21,613 nucleotides of DNA from Thermoplasmatota archaeon (lineage in GTDB: Archaea > Thermoplasmatota > E2 > DHVEG-1), in contig JAHJFH010000051.1 of assembly GCA_018824925.1 (NCBI GenBank), positions 1 to 21,613 on the forward strand, in the 5' to 3' direction. Shown one piece after another: positions 7,520 through 15,750 of the stretch (position 1 is the stretch's first letter; the number at the start of each line of letters is the position of its first letter). The position numbers were made by a program, and so were the translations under genes. A model generated the notes under the pieces. The model was not told where the DNA came from, ran no database searches, and was given only the letters and a program-made list of their open reading frames with translations.

Positions 7520-9345
7520 TGCAATGACTCCAATTCATTGATACGTTCTTTTTTAACCAGTCCATCAGGTGTCCAGCTTCGTAGTTTATAGTATCTAGAG
7601 AGGAGTGTATCAAATTCTTTTCTATCGATATGGTGTCCCTTTGCGATATTGAGTGGCATAGGATCATCAAAGTATCGTTTTGGTAGTGTGTCGTTCTTTC
7701 GGGTTATCCCCTCTCGGTTATTGAACATTCTTTCAATGTCGATAATGCGTTTGCCAACTTCTTGAATGTTTTTCTCATTGAATGTCCAGCCAGTAGCACA
7801 ATGAATGAGTTTTTTCATCCAGGTATAATCCACGAAATGTGGACTGTTAAAACCATGGCAAATGAATTTACAGATACCAAGGCTATCAATAGCGGCAAAA
7901 ATGTTGTCTGAAAAGTATACCGTTTTTTCTTTTCCGACGTATGAGGTTGGATCGTTTGGTATACCTTTTCCATAAATACGTTCCTTAACCTCTTCAGGTA
8001 GATGGAGGAATATCTCAAGGGTAGGTCTGCTTCTAAGATGATCTGCTCCTCTTGAGGAGGTGGCTATTCCAAGTGCAAAGGCTTTGATATATCGACAATC
8101 ATGTGGATCACTCTGTGGGAGACCTTTCACTGCGATAAGATAATCTTCTGCGGTTTTACCAAATCTTTTTATGTTGGAGGTGCTTTCTGCTAAAATATTG
8201 CCAAATCCTTCTCTTCGAGATATTTTATGGAGTAATCGCTTTACGAGATCAAAATCACCAAATTGAAGTGGTTCTTCGGTTAATGTCTGATCAATTATGC
8301 TTTTTTCGTAAAGTTCGAAGGCCCAAGATAGAATGGTTCCTGATGAAGATATGTCCAACCCGAGTTCATTACAGATATTGTTTAATTCGATAACGTTGGC
8401 TGTATTATCGAGCCCTAGGTTTGCACCAAGGAGTCCTACGGCGGTATATTCAGGTCCTTCTCCACCGAGTTTGTTTCTATGACGACAGTGGACGATACAT
8501 GATGAACAACTAATCATCTTTTCGACATATGTTTCGATTACCTCAGCATTTAATGATTCAGACCAGGCATTGAGCTGGCTATTTTTTGTTCGGATGGCAC
8601 CTAATGTATTACTTACTTCGTACAGGAGTGGGGTTCCGACGCTTCCTAGAATTGAAATGATTTTTGAGTTCATTATGTAATCTTTGAGTTCTTGCACGGT
8701 TTCCAACATTTCCTCAGGATGGACAATCTCAATTCCTTGTGTTCCTTTTGCCGCGATGGCTTTGAGATTTTTGGATCCCATGACTGCGCCGAGGCCGCAT
8801 CGTCCTGCAGCATTTTTTACCCCTGTTCTAACACAGGCGAATCGGACCAGTTTTTCACCAGCGACACCACAGACGGCAGCTTCGACATGCCCAAGATCAT
8901 GTCGGAGGGATTGTTGAACATTAGTGGTATCCATGCCCCAATAATCTTTGGCCTCTTTAATCTCGATATTTCCATCCGAAACATAAAGATATGATGGTTT
9001 CGGTGCTTTACCATGAATTATTAAACGGTCGAACCCAGCATAACGGAGTTCAGCAGCGAAATAGCCACCGCAGTTGGAATCTCCAAGAATACCTGTTTCT
9101 GGTGATTTTGCTGATACATTGAAACGGCTTGAATTAGGAACAAGGGTCCCAGTCAATAAGCCAGTACCAAAGATAATAATATTCTCTGGTGAGAATGGAT
9201 CGATATCAGTTTTTATCATCTTGTAAAGATAATAACTGTTAAGGCCTCTCCCCCCCAGAAATTGTTTCTGTAATGCCTCAGAGGTTCGAGTGATTTTTAT
9301 CTTTTTTTTGGATAAATCAATGATACCAAGTTTTTTACTGTACAT
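7516..9345 (-). CDS. AOR-family tungsten aldehyde:ferredoxin oxidoreductase-like enzyme
   Basis: Predicted tungstopterin enzyme of 609 residues, the usual family length. The N-terminal pterin-binding part has GGRGLNSY (31-38), TGTLVPNSSRFN (65-76) and SPETGILGDSNCGG (81-94). The [4Fe-4S] cluster motif is Cys280-x2-Cys283-x3-Cys287 with Cys492 as probable fourth ligand, as in Pyrococcus AOR. The second pterin segment reads DPHDCRYIKAFALG then SSRGADHLRSRP (431-442). It may oxidise an aldehyde (for example an aromatic one) to the acid while reducing ferredoxin. The related BamB enzymes instead reduce benzoyl-CoA, and the sequence by eye does not exclude that. It shares an operon with a class I benzoyl-CoA reductase. 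GGTGGTGA before the ATG is the ribosome-binding site. Confidence 0.93.
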   Translation of the reverse strand: MYSKKLGIIDLSKKKIKITRTSEALQKQFLGGRGLNSYYLYKMIKTDIDPFSPENIIIFGTGLLTGTLVPNSSRFNVSAKSPETGILGDSNCGGYFAAELRYAGFDRLIIHGKAPKPSYLYVSDGNIEIKEAKDYWGMDTTNVQQSLRHDLGHVEAAVCGVAGEKLVRFACVRTGVKNAAGRCGLGAVMGSKNLKAIAAKGTQGIEIVHPEEMLETVQELKDYIMNSKIISILGSVGTPLLYEVSNTLGAIRTKNSQLNAWSESLNAEVIETYVEKMISCSSCIVHCRHRNKLGGEGPEYTAVGLLGANLGLDNTANVIELNNICNELGLDISSSGTILSWAFELYEKSIIDQTLTEEPLQFGDFDLVKRLLHKISRREGFGNILAESTSNIKRFGKTAEDYLIAVKGLPQSDPHDCRYIKAFALGIATSSRGADHLRSRPTLEIFLHLPEEVKERIYGKGIPNDPTSYVGKEKTVYFSDNIFAAIDSLGICKFICHGFNSPHFVDYTWMKKLIHCATGWTFNEKNIQEVGKRIIDIERMFNNREGITRKNDTLPKRYFDDPMPLNIAKGHHIDRKEFDTLLSRYYKLRSWTPDGLVKKERINELESLQ

Positions 9346-9363
9346 TTCACCACCGATTCTTTA

Positions 9364-10002
9364 TTATTCCCGCACATAGGCATTATATTTTTTTTCATCC
9401 CCAATAGTTGTGATAGGTCCATGACCGGTATAGACAATGGTATTATCGGGTAATGTGTAAAGTCGTGTTTTTATTGATTTTTCTAATTCGTCAAAGGAGC
9501 CTTTCCGAAAATCTGTTCGTCCGATACTCCCTTGGAAAAGGGTATCACCACCGAAGAGCATATTGTTGGTTAGATAGCATACTCCTCCTGGTGAGTGCCC
9601 AGGTGTGTGTAGTACATTTATTTCGAAATCCTTTATGTGTATTGTTTCTCCATCTGTGATGTATTGATCTGGGTTAGGGGGTTGTTCAATATGAACTCCC
9701 CAGCCATGAGCAGTTTTTTTTCCATCTTCTATAAAAAAGAGGTCGCCTTCATGAGCTAGAAATTTACTTTTAAGTGCTCGTTTTAAGGGTGCTACAGCGC
9801 CGATGTGATCAAAATGACCATGTGTAGCGAGAATGTATTCAATGGTTATTTCTATTTCCTGTACTTTTTTAAGGATGGTATCTGCATCATCACCTGGATC
9901 GATGATTACTCCATGTTTGGTATGTTCATCCCATACGATATAGCAGTTAGATAAGAGTGGACCTACGATTTCTGGTTTAATGAGGATATTAGAAGAGGTC
10001 AT
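9364..10002 (-). CDS. Metallo-beta-lactamase-fold hydrolase (glyoxalase II-like)
   Basis: Predicted 212-residue metal hydrolase. The metal-binding motif is THGHFDH (60-66: His61, His63, Asp65, His66), followed by HTPGHSPGG, FGGDTLFQGSIGRTD with the bridging Asp, and a C-terminal TGHGP. This is the pattern of hydroxyacylglutathione hydrolase and its many thioesterase relatives. It starts inside the last codons of the FAD-Fe-S gene (14-base overlap) with GGAGGTGA at 10011-10018, the strongest Shine-Dalgarno in the window, 8 bases before the ATG. In this operon it could hydrolyse a CoA thioester or an aldehyde-derived thioester, but general housekeeping activity is equally compatible with the sequence. 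Confidence 0.9.
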   Translation of the reverse strand: MTSSNILIKPEIVGPLLSNCYIVWDEHTKHGVIIDPGDDADTILKKVQEIEITIEYILATHGHFDHIGAVAPLKRALKSKFLAHEGDLFFIEDGKKTAHGWGVHIEQPPNPDQYITDGETIHIKDFEINVLHTPGHSPGGVCYLTNNMLFGGDTLFQGSIGRTDFRKGSFDELEKSIKTRLYTLPDNTIVYTGHGPITTIGDEKKYNAYVRE

Positions 10003-12412
10003 CTAGATCATCACCTCCGCTGGGAAGTTCTCCATATTTTTGTGCATATTGTTGAAGGAGTTCACTTTCTCGTTTTGAATACATGGGATCTTCCTCGTAT
10101 GTGAAGAATTTGATGGTATCATCTGTTTCGAGTTTTTCACGTAGTATATTCTGGAGGTTTGCAGTACCTTTTATTTCGATGATTTTTTTATTTTCATCGA
10201 AAGTGGTGTATACCCCTGCTGTTTGTGGAACTTCTTGTATTGTTTTCATTTGGAATGGTAGTAAGTCAACAGGGGGTTGGGGTATTTCAGAGAGGTAGAG
10301 GCATAAATCACATTGGAAACAACGGTTTGCTTCATCGGTCCCTATATTTTTTTCTAAGGATTCTTCTATTTCGGTAAAGCCGGATAGGCGTTTTTCTGAT
10401 GAGATCTTTGGAATAATCATCCGTTTTTTAAGGAAGGTGGCATGATTGGTTTTTTGAGGAGGTGGTTTTTGTTTTGATATTTGTGTGTCTTCTTTGGTGC
10501 CATCAAGATATTGGTGAATCTGTTGAGCGGCAGTTCTTCCGATGGCTACGGCTTCGACTACCGAGGCTGGTTTGATGACATCACCCCCGATATAAACACC
10601 ATCTGTTATGCTGAGTGTTGTGGTGTTGTATTCAGGCCACCCATTTATATTGAGCTTCATTCCGTTTATCGGTGTGATTTCTTGACCAACTGCGATGATT
10701 AAATTATCAAAATCTTTTGTAATGGTACAATTTTTTATTGGAATTGGCTGGGGTCTACCCCTAGCGTCTTTTGGCCCTAGTTTCATCTTGATTAATTCTA
10801 CCTGTAATCCTTTATTGGTTGATTGTATGGCAACTGGTGTTGTAAGAAACTGAAATTGTATGCCTTCTGTTTTTGCTTCGTTGATTTCTTCTAAGTATGC
10901 AGGCATTTCATTTTCACTGCGTCTATAGATTATTGTGACAGTTGATCCAAGTCGTACTGCAGTTCGCGCAGCATCAATAGCGGTATTGCCCCCTCCAATG
11001 ACTGCAACCTTTTTTCCTAGTGTGATTGCATCTGTTTGAACCATTTTTTTTGTATTGGTCTTTCCGTATACTTGCTGTAGGAATTGTAGTGCATCTAAGA
11101 CTTCTGGATCATCTTCTCCTTTGATTTTTAAGGTTGACCCCTTCTGTGCACCGATGGCTATAAATATCACGTTGAATCCTTGGTTTGTTAGTTCATCAAG
11201 TGTGGTGATTGGTGTGTTTGTTTTGATATTTATACCGGTTTTTTTGATGATGTCTATCTCTTTTTCTAATATGTGTCGTGGTAGTCTGAATGTCGGTATT
11301 CCGTATCGTAGCATGCCGCCTGGTTTTTCTTGAGCCTCAAAAACAGTGACAGAATGTCCCCATTGATTTAGGTAAAAAGCACAGGTTAATCCTGCGGGTC
11401 CAGAGCCAACTACTGCAATCTTTTTGTTTGATTTTTTTTGTGGTGAATTGATTTGTATTTTATCGGTTTGTTCAAAGGCCAACCTTTTTAATACCCGTAT
11501 TGCCACAGCATCATCTAGCTCATCACGACGACAATCTGTTTCACAGGGATGATAACACACATATCCAAGGGTCCCAGGAAAAGGGATTGTTTGGTACATT
11601 GTAGTGAGAGCTTCAGTGAACCTATGTTGACTGATTTCTCGTAAAAACTGTGGGATATTGATGTGGGCGGGGCATGATATTTGACAGGGTGCTGAATCCT
11701 TTATTTTTTCAATACGATTAATCAGTGCACCTGTAGGGCAGACATCGATGCAGACGCCACAGAACTGACATCCACTTTCTAACAGTTTTTCAGGGAAATC
11801 AGTGGGATCAACAAGGTTTGGTGGATCTGGTAAATCTCCGAGTGCATTTGCCCCGCGAATACGTTCGCAGGCTCTGATGCATCTGCTGCAGCCGATACAG
11901 AGATTGTAATCACGTTCAATAAATGGATTATCGGTATATTTTGGGAAATTTTGTGGGGTATATCGTGGTGTATCCTCGGGTATTCCAATGTAATCCGCGA
12001 TTCGTTCAATTTCACAGTTCCCAAGTTTTGAGCAGCAACGTTCAACTCCTTTCACATTAAGGGAGCAGGGTTCTCGAGCACATCCCTCTTTTTCTGCACA
12101 AACAAGACAGGCATGTGGATGGTTTGTGAGTATGTTGGTAAGTTTTTCTTTTCGTATTTTTTTGATTTCCGGAGTGTCGGTTAAGATTTTCATACCCGGC
12201 TTAACCGTTGTGTTGCATGCTAATTTCGGGTCTTTTAATCCTTCAATTTGTATAGTACATAAACCACAGGCCCCAAATGGTGGGAGATCCGGGTGGTAAC
12301 AAAGTGAGGGGATATAGATACCAGCGTTTAATGCAGCATCAAGAATTGTGTTATCCAGTGTGCAAGTGATATTCTTGTGATTAATTGCTATAGTAATCGT
12401 TTGCGTGCTCAT
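9989..12412 (-). CDS. NuoG/GltD-like FAD-Fe-S oxidoreductase with C-terminal GIY-YIG-like domain
   Basis: Large 807-residue electron-transfer protein. Domains in order: [2Fe-2S] ferredoxin (Cys38/49/52/66); NuoG-type His98-x3-Cys102-x2-Cys105-x5-Cys111 cluster site; two [4Fe-4S] sites (Cys172/175/178/182 and Cys215/218/221/225); GltD-like Cys region (243, 247, 286, 290, 294); FAD site VVGSGPAG (334-341); NAD(P) site VIGGGNTAID (471-480) with basic YRRSENEMPA; and GGDV near 609-612. A further Cys698/701/704 trio precedes residues 724-795, which resemble a GIY-YIG fold (AGVYTTFDE ... KGTANLQ). It probably moves electrons between NAD(P)H and ferredoxin, like BzdV, AorC or NfnB. Being between the ferredoxin and AOR genes, it may serve the reductase, the AOR or both. 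GAGGA upstream supports the ATG. Confidence 0.92.
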   Translation of the reverse strand: MSTQTITIAINHKNITCTLDNTILDAALNAGIYIPSLCYHPDLPPFGACGLCTIQIEGLKDPKLACNTTVKPGMKILTDTPEIKKIRKEKLTNILTNHPHACLVCAEKEGCAREPCSLNVKGVERCCSKLGNCEIERIADYIGIPEDTPRYTPQNFPKYTDNPFIERDYNLCIGCSRCIRACERIRGANALGDLPDPPNLVDPTDFPEKLLESGCQFCGVCIDVCPTGALINRIEKIKDSAPCQISCPAHINIPQFLREISQHRFTEALTTMYQTIPFPGTLGYVCYHPCETDCRRDELDDAVAIRVLKRLAFEQTDKIQINSPQKKSNKKIAVVGSGPAGLTCAFYLNQWGHSVTVFEAQEKPGGMLRYGIPTFRLPRHILEKEIDIIKKTGINIKTNTPITTLDELTNQGFNVIFIAIGAQKGSTLKIKGEDDPEVLDALQFLQQVYGKTNTKKMVQTDAITLGKKVAVIGGGNTAIDAARTAVRLGSTVTIIYRRSENEMPAYLEEINEAKTEGIQFQFLTTPVAIQSTNKGLQVELIKMKLGPKDARGRPQPIPIKNCTITKDFDNLIIAVGQEITPINGMKLNINGWPEYNTTTLSITDGVYIGGDVIKPASVVEAVAIGRTAAQQIHQYLDGTKEDTQISKQKPPPQKTNHATFLKKRMIIPKISSEKRLSGFTEIEESLEKNIGTDEANRCFQCDLCLYLSEIPQPPVDLLPFQMKTIQEVPQTAGVYTTFDENKKIIEIKGTANLQNILREKLETDDTIKFFTYEEDPMYSKRESELLQQYAQKYGELPSGGDDLDDLF

Positions 12413-12427
12413 ATCTAGTAAAATCCT

Positions 12428-12712
12428 CTACCATGAATGGGTGATGGCATCCATTTTACAGGCTTTTATACAGGGTGGAATGGTTTCATTAGTGGGTTTA
12501 CATGGTGCGCAGGTGTATTTAATTCTCTTTCGTTCAGCTTCAGTAACATAGGCTACTTCTTGATCAGAAAGGGGGTCATTCATGTCTTCACCTACTGCCA
12601 TAACACCAAAGGGGCATGCCTCTACACATTTTTTGCATCTATTGCATTTTTCTGTGTCTATGGTGATAAAGTATTCTCCAGAGCCATCTTTATACCCATA
12701 ATTTGCGATCAT
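12428..12712 (-). CDS. Two-cluster ferredoxin, probable reductase electron donor
   Basis: A 94-residue ferredoxin with Cys23/26/29/33 followed by Pro (EACPFG), and a second, wider site Cys68/71/81/85 (CAPC, then PPCIKACKMDAI). The clusters are separated by a 34-residue charged insert. It lies immediately after the activase genes, as the ferredoxin bzdM/fdx genes do in bacterial benzoyl-CoA clusters, so the likely role is donating electrons to the ATP-driven activase subunits. It is followed 15 bases later by the FAD-Fe-S oxidoreductase, which could reduce it. The ribosome-binding site is weak (GTGAT, 5 bases before ATG), within the short gap after the bcrA-like stop. Confidence 0.9.
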   Translation of the reverse strand: MIANYGYKDGSGEYFITIDTEKCNRCKKCVEACPFGVMAVGEDMNDPLSDQEVAYVTEAERKRIKYTCAPCKPTNETIPPCIKACKMDAITHSW

Positions 12713-12724
12713 ATGGCATCACAT

Positions 12725-13597
12725 CTATTTTTTTCCTTTATCATAAAGTGCTTTGGCGAATAATGCAGCGCCTAATGCACCGGCTATTTGTGGATCATAT
12801 TTTGAGGTTTTAATGATTTTTATACTGACCTCTTTTTCGAGTCTTTTTACCACACCTTTATTTTTTGCTATGCCTCCGGTGATGGCGAAGTCTTCTTCGA
12901 CGCCGATGCGTTCAAGAAGTGTCATGATTCGATGGGCCATAGCGGAACAATACGCAGCAAGGACCTTGTTTTTTGGCCATCCTTCTCGGAGTAACCCTGT
13001 GGCCTCGGTTTTAGCATAAACAACACAGGTGCTACTAACTGGTTGTGGTTCTTTGTCGATGTCAAATGAAAGATCACCGACATCATTGATTGATACACCA
13101 AGCAGATCTGCGAATACCTCCATTCCTCGTCCAGTGCCTGCTGCGCATTTATCATTCATAAGAAACTTGGTTACTTTTCCGCGTTCATCACAATGGATGG
13201 CTTTACAGTCTTGACCCCCCATATCTAGGATTGTCCGTATTGTAGGTCCATACATGAAATTACCACCACGTGCATGGCAGGCAATTTCGGTTATTGCTCG
13301 TTGACTAAAGGGTACGTTCACCCGTCCATAGCCAGTACCGACGGTATATGCAAGATCTGGTATTGTAAGATTGGTGTCTTTCATGGCCCAATTCATTGCT
13401 TTCATGGCAGAATCCGGGCTATCAGATCCAGTTCTCATATTTGCATATGCATAAAGTTCTACATCTGCGAGGATGACTGCTTGTGAGCTGACAGATCCAA
13501 CATCGACACCAGCAGTGATCACTTTTCCCTTCCAATCAAGGCCAGGATTAGTCCATCGTGATTCAGTCCATCTCCAGTATTCAGGTTTGTCGGCCAT
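12725..13597 (-). CDS. bcrA: Benzoyl-CoA reductase activase subunit, BcrA/BadF/BzdP-like
   Basis: ATP-hydrolysing, cluster-bearing activase subunit of a class I benzoyl-CoA reductase. It has GVDVGSVSSQ (30-39), VGTGYGRVNVP (86-96), DMGGQDCKAIHCDERGKV (125-142), Cys151 in NDKCAAGTGRGME and Cys191 in SSTCVVYAKTEA, and ITGGIAKN near 239-246. These stretches match what I recall of BcrA/BadF rather than BcrD. The start is taken at 13597 (MADKPEYW, 290 residues) because GGAGG at 13606-13610 sits 8 bases upstream; the longer frame to 13753 would run through the neighbouring activase gene. It begins 2 bases after the stop of the other activase. Assignment of A versus D rests on motif memory and is less certain than the family. 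Confidence 0.88.
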   Translation of the reverse strand: MADKPEYWRWTESRWTNPGLDWKGKVITAGVDVGSVSSQAVILADVELYAYANMRTGSDSPDSAMKAMNWAMKDTNLTIPDLAYTVGTGYGRVNVPFSQRAITEIACHARGGNFMYGPTIRTILDMGGQDCKAIHCDERGKVTKFLMNDKCAAGTGRGMEVFADLLGVSINDVGDLSFDIDKEPQPVSSTCVVYAKTEATGLLREGWPKNKVLAAYCSAMAHRIMTLLERIGVEEDFAITGGIAKNKGVVKRLEKEVSIKIIKTSKYDPQIAGALGAALFAKALYDKGKK

Positions 13598-13598
13598 T

Positions 13599-14378
13599 TT
13601 AGGTACCTCCTTTCCAACCGGCTGCAGCGAGTGCAGCACCGAGTGCTCCGACGTACTCTGGGTCTTTGGGTACGAATACCTCGAGTTCAAGATCTCTGTT
13701 AAGGGAATCAACGAATCCAACATTTTTTGCGACACCACCAACAAGGGTGACATCTTTGTTAAACCCTATTTTTCTAACCATAGATGATATTCTACTTGAC
13801 ATGGCATCATGGACTGCTTTGGCCATATTGGCTTTAGAGATATTATTATGCACCATGGTTACTACCTCGGATTCAGCAAAGACGGTACATTGTGCATTCA
13901 TGGGGATTTCCTCTGTTGCTTTTAATGAAAGGGGACCAAATTCTTCAAGCGACACCTCTAGAGCACGTGACATTGCTTCGGTGAACGCACCAGCACCTGC
14001 AGCACATTTTTCATTGACCTCAAAATCTAATATTTTTCCCGTTTCATCACAGCGCATACCTCGGCCTTCCTCAGCACCAACATCAATCACGGTTCGTGTT
14101 GCTGGATGGAGGAAAACAGCTCCGAGGGAATCACAACCGACTATGGATTTTGTATCATCATAAAATGGAGCTAATTTATCACCGGCACCCGTAGCAATCG
14201 TTTTATCAATATCGTTTTTTGAAATGCCTGCTTCTTTCATGACCTTGTTGAGTGCTTCTCGGGCGGATTTGGTTACCTCAAATCCTGCCGCTACATTGGT
14301 TTTTGCTATGATTTTATTGTCTTTTAGAATAACGATTTTGATGTTTTTTGCCCCTATATCTATCCCGAGTGTAATCAT
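13599..14378 (-). CDS. bcrD: Benzoyl-CoA reductase activase subunit, BcrD/BadG/BzdQ-like
   Basis: Second activase subunit, 259 residues, expected to form the heterodimeric ATPase with the BcrA-like protein and to share one [4Fe-4S] cluster. It has GIDIGAKNIK (5-14), Cys125 in NEKCAAGAG, Cys164 in NAQCTVFAESE and LVGGVAKN near 212-219. The usual GGQD segment is DVGAEEGRGMRCDE here (99-112); a GA-x-x-GR variant is what I recall for BcrD, while the BcrA-like partner keeps GGQD. GGGGA 8 bases before the ATG is the ribosome-binding site, and the gene begins 15 bases after the BcrB stop. The gene order C-B-D-A differs from the C-B-A-D order of Thauera if these assignments hold. Confidence 0.87.
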   Translation of the reverse strand: MITLGIDIGAKNIKIVILKDNKIIAKTNVAAGFEVTKSAREALNKVMKEAGISKNDIDKTIATGAGDKLAPFYDDTKSIVGCDSLGAVFLHPATRTVIDVGAEEGRGMRCDETGKILDFEVNEKCAAGAGAFTEAMSRALEVSLEEFGPLSLKATEEIPMNAQCTVFAESEVVTMVHNNISKANMAKAVHDAMSSRISSMVRKIGFNKDVTLVGGVAKNVGFVDSLNRDLELEVFVPKDPEYVGALGAALAAAGWKGGT

Positions 14379-14393
14379 ATTTTTTTCCCCTTA

Positions 14394-15737
14394 TTATTTG
14401 GCTCCAAGTGTTTCCATAAAGGCATTGATTTTTGCTTTAGTTCGTGATTCATCAAACTCCCGTTCATCGGCATTGTTACCCTCAAATGCCATAACTGGGA
14501 ATCCCGCTTCAAGGAGAGCCAACCGATTTTCGGCAATACCAACCGTTAATCCCTCACAACCTCGATTGTAATGAAGTATAACTCCACTAAGCTGCCATTC
14601 CTTAGCGATTCGTATCATCATATCGCTTTTAAGATGACAGGAGTAGAAATGTTGCCATTCAGGTTTATGTAACTCATATTTCACATATTCATTGAGAGCT
14701 TGATCTCTGTTTGAGAATTCTATCTCTGGTATGGTTTTTGGTCCCCAGCTACCATCCTTTTTATCTTCCCATTGACCAATAAGACCAAAGGTGTACAGTG
14801 AACCTACACTTACACACCCAAATTTTTCAAGATACCGAAAAATACTAAGAAAACTCCATGGTGGTTGGGTGTCAGACATGACTCTGAACCGTTCATTGGG
14901 TACTGCAGCGATACCTTTTTTAACCCGGTTTTGTACCTCAGGTAGAAGTGATTTTTCATAAAAATCTGCTACCTGTTTTCCTGCTTTTTGAAGGGTGCCA
15001 AGGACATATAATGAATAAATTGATTTTTCATCCAATGGCGCGGGAATGGCTTTATTTAATGCACATATTTCTGCCCATTTTGAGGTTGAAATAAAATGAT
15101 TCTGAATGGCTTTGTATAAGAGTTCATCATCAAATTGTCTACCGGTTGTTTTTTCTAAAAATATAATACCATCTTTCAGTTGTTCAACTACATATTTGAT
15201 TTTGCTATTAGTGAGTTCATGGGCAGGTCCTACTGCATTATCAACGGTAAACATTGGGATGCCACCCTCGAGATCAGAGACGACCTGATACCATTTTGCA
15301 TGAGAACAGCAGATGTGATCCTGCCAGATGAAATCTGGTTTAGGGAATCCTATGGATTTTACGCCTTCAAACCGAGGTACAAATTCTTTGTTGTCATTGT
15401 ATCCAAAGGGGTATTTATCGATGATGATGGAGCCCCAATAGTTACGCATATATGAGCATAGATCTCGTGGGTAGCCTTCTTTTTCTACTGCTTCCATACA
15501 TGCGAGTGATAGTTCTTTATCAAAGGCAATCGTCGCACCATATGGTTCACTAGTGATAGGAAAGACATCATCGCCTAAACCTGCAGGAATTGCATCAAAG
15601 GTCCAGGCGCCGCCTGCCCATCGTAAACCACCTTTGTCATGTGCCTCAGCATAATCTTGATAATATTTCATCCGAATGTTTTTTGCTTCATTCCAGCATT
15701 GTAATCGCTCGGTTGGATATTGAGCTTCTTGTACCAT
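14394..15737 (-). CDS. bcrB: Benzoyl-CoA reductase substrate-binding subunit, BcrB-like
   Basis: One of the two HgdB-fold subunits that bind the aromatic CoA ester and its active-site [4Fe-4S] cluster. Candidate ligand and conserved Cys include Cys80, Cys94 (RDLCSYMRNYWG), Cys143/144 (HICCSHAKW) and Cys367 (YSCHLKSD), with HYNRGCEGL near 389-397 and a C-terminal EGNNADEREFDE segment typical of BcrB/BzdO. At 447 residues it matches the family (about 440). The start at 15737 (MVQEAQYP) is preferred: GGAGG at 15747-15751 lies 9 bases upstream and overlaps the bcrC stop, while the ATG at 15773 would lie inside bcrC. The order directly after bcrC fits all known class I clusters. Confidence 0.93.
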   Translation of the reverse strand: MVQEAQYPTERLQCWNEAKNIRMKYYQDYAEAHDKGGLRWAGGAWTFDAIPAGLGDDVFPITSEPYGATIAFDKELSLACMEAVEKEGYPRDLCSYMRNYWGSIIIDKYPFGYNDNKEFVPRFEGVKSIGFPKPDFIWQDHICCSHAKWYQVVSDLEGGIPMFTVDNAVGPAHELTNSKIKYVVEQLKDGIIFLEKTTGRQFDDELLYKAIQNHFISTSKWAEICALNKAIPAPLDEKSIYSLYVLGTLQKAGKQVADFYEKSLLPEVQNRVKKGIAAVPNERFRVMSDTQPPWSFLSIFRYLEKFGCVSVGSLYTFGLIGQWEDKKDGSWGPKTIPEIEFSNRDQALNEYVKYELHKPEWQHFYSCHLKSDMMIRIAKEWQLSGVILHYNRGCEGLTVGIAENRLALLEAGFPVMAFEGNNADEREFDESRTKAKINAFMETLGAK

Positions 15738-15750
15738 GCTTGTGATCCTC

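Noticed and set aside
7516..9345. Naming the AOR-family gene bamB (class II benzoyl-CoA reductase)
   Set aside because: Other Bam components (BamD to BamI) are absent as such, and aldehyde oxidation explains the motifs equally well, so no symbol is given.
13598..13753. Start of the BcrA-like gene at the upstream ATG 13753
   Set aside because: This would overlap the neighbouring activase gene by 155 bases and add unlike sequence; GGAGG at 13606-13610 marks the start at 13597.
13666..14163. A 165-residue open frame on the plus strand
   Set aside because: It lies entirely antisense to the well-supported BcrD-like activase gene, has no ribosome-binding site and its translation is low-complexity Ser/Ala/Pro-rich.
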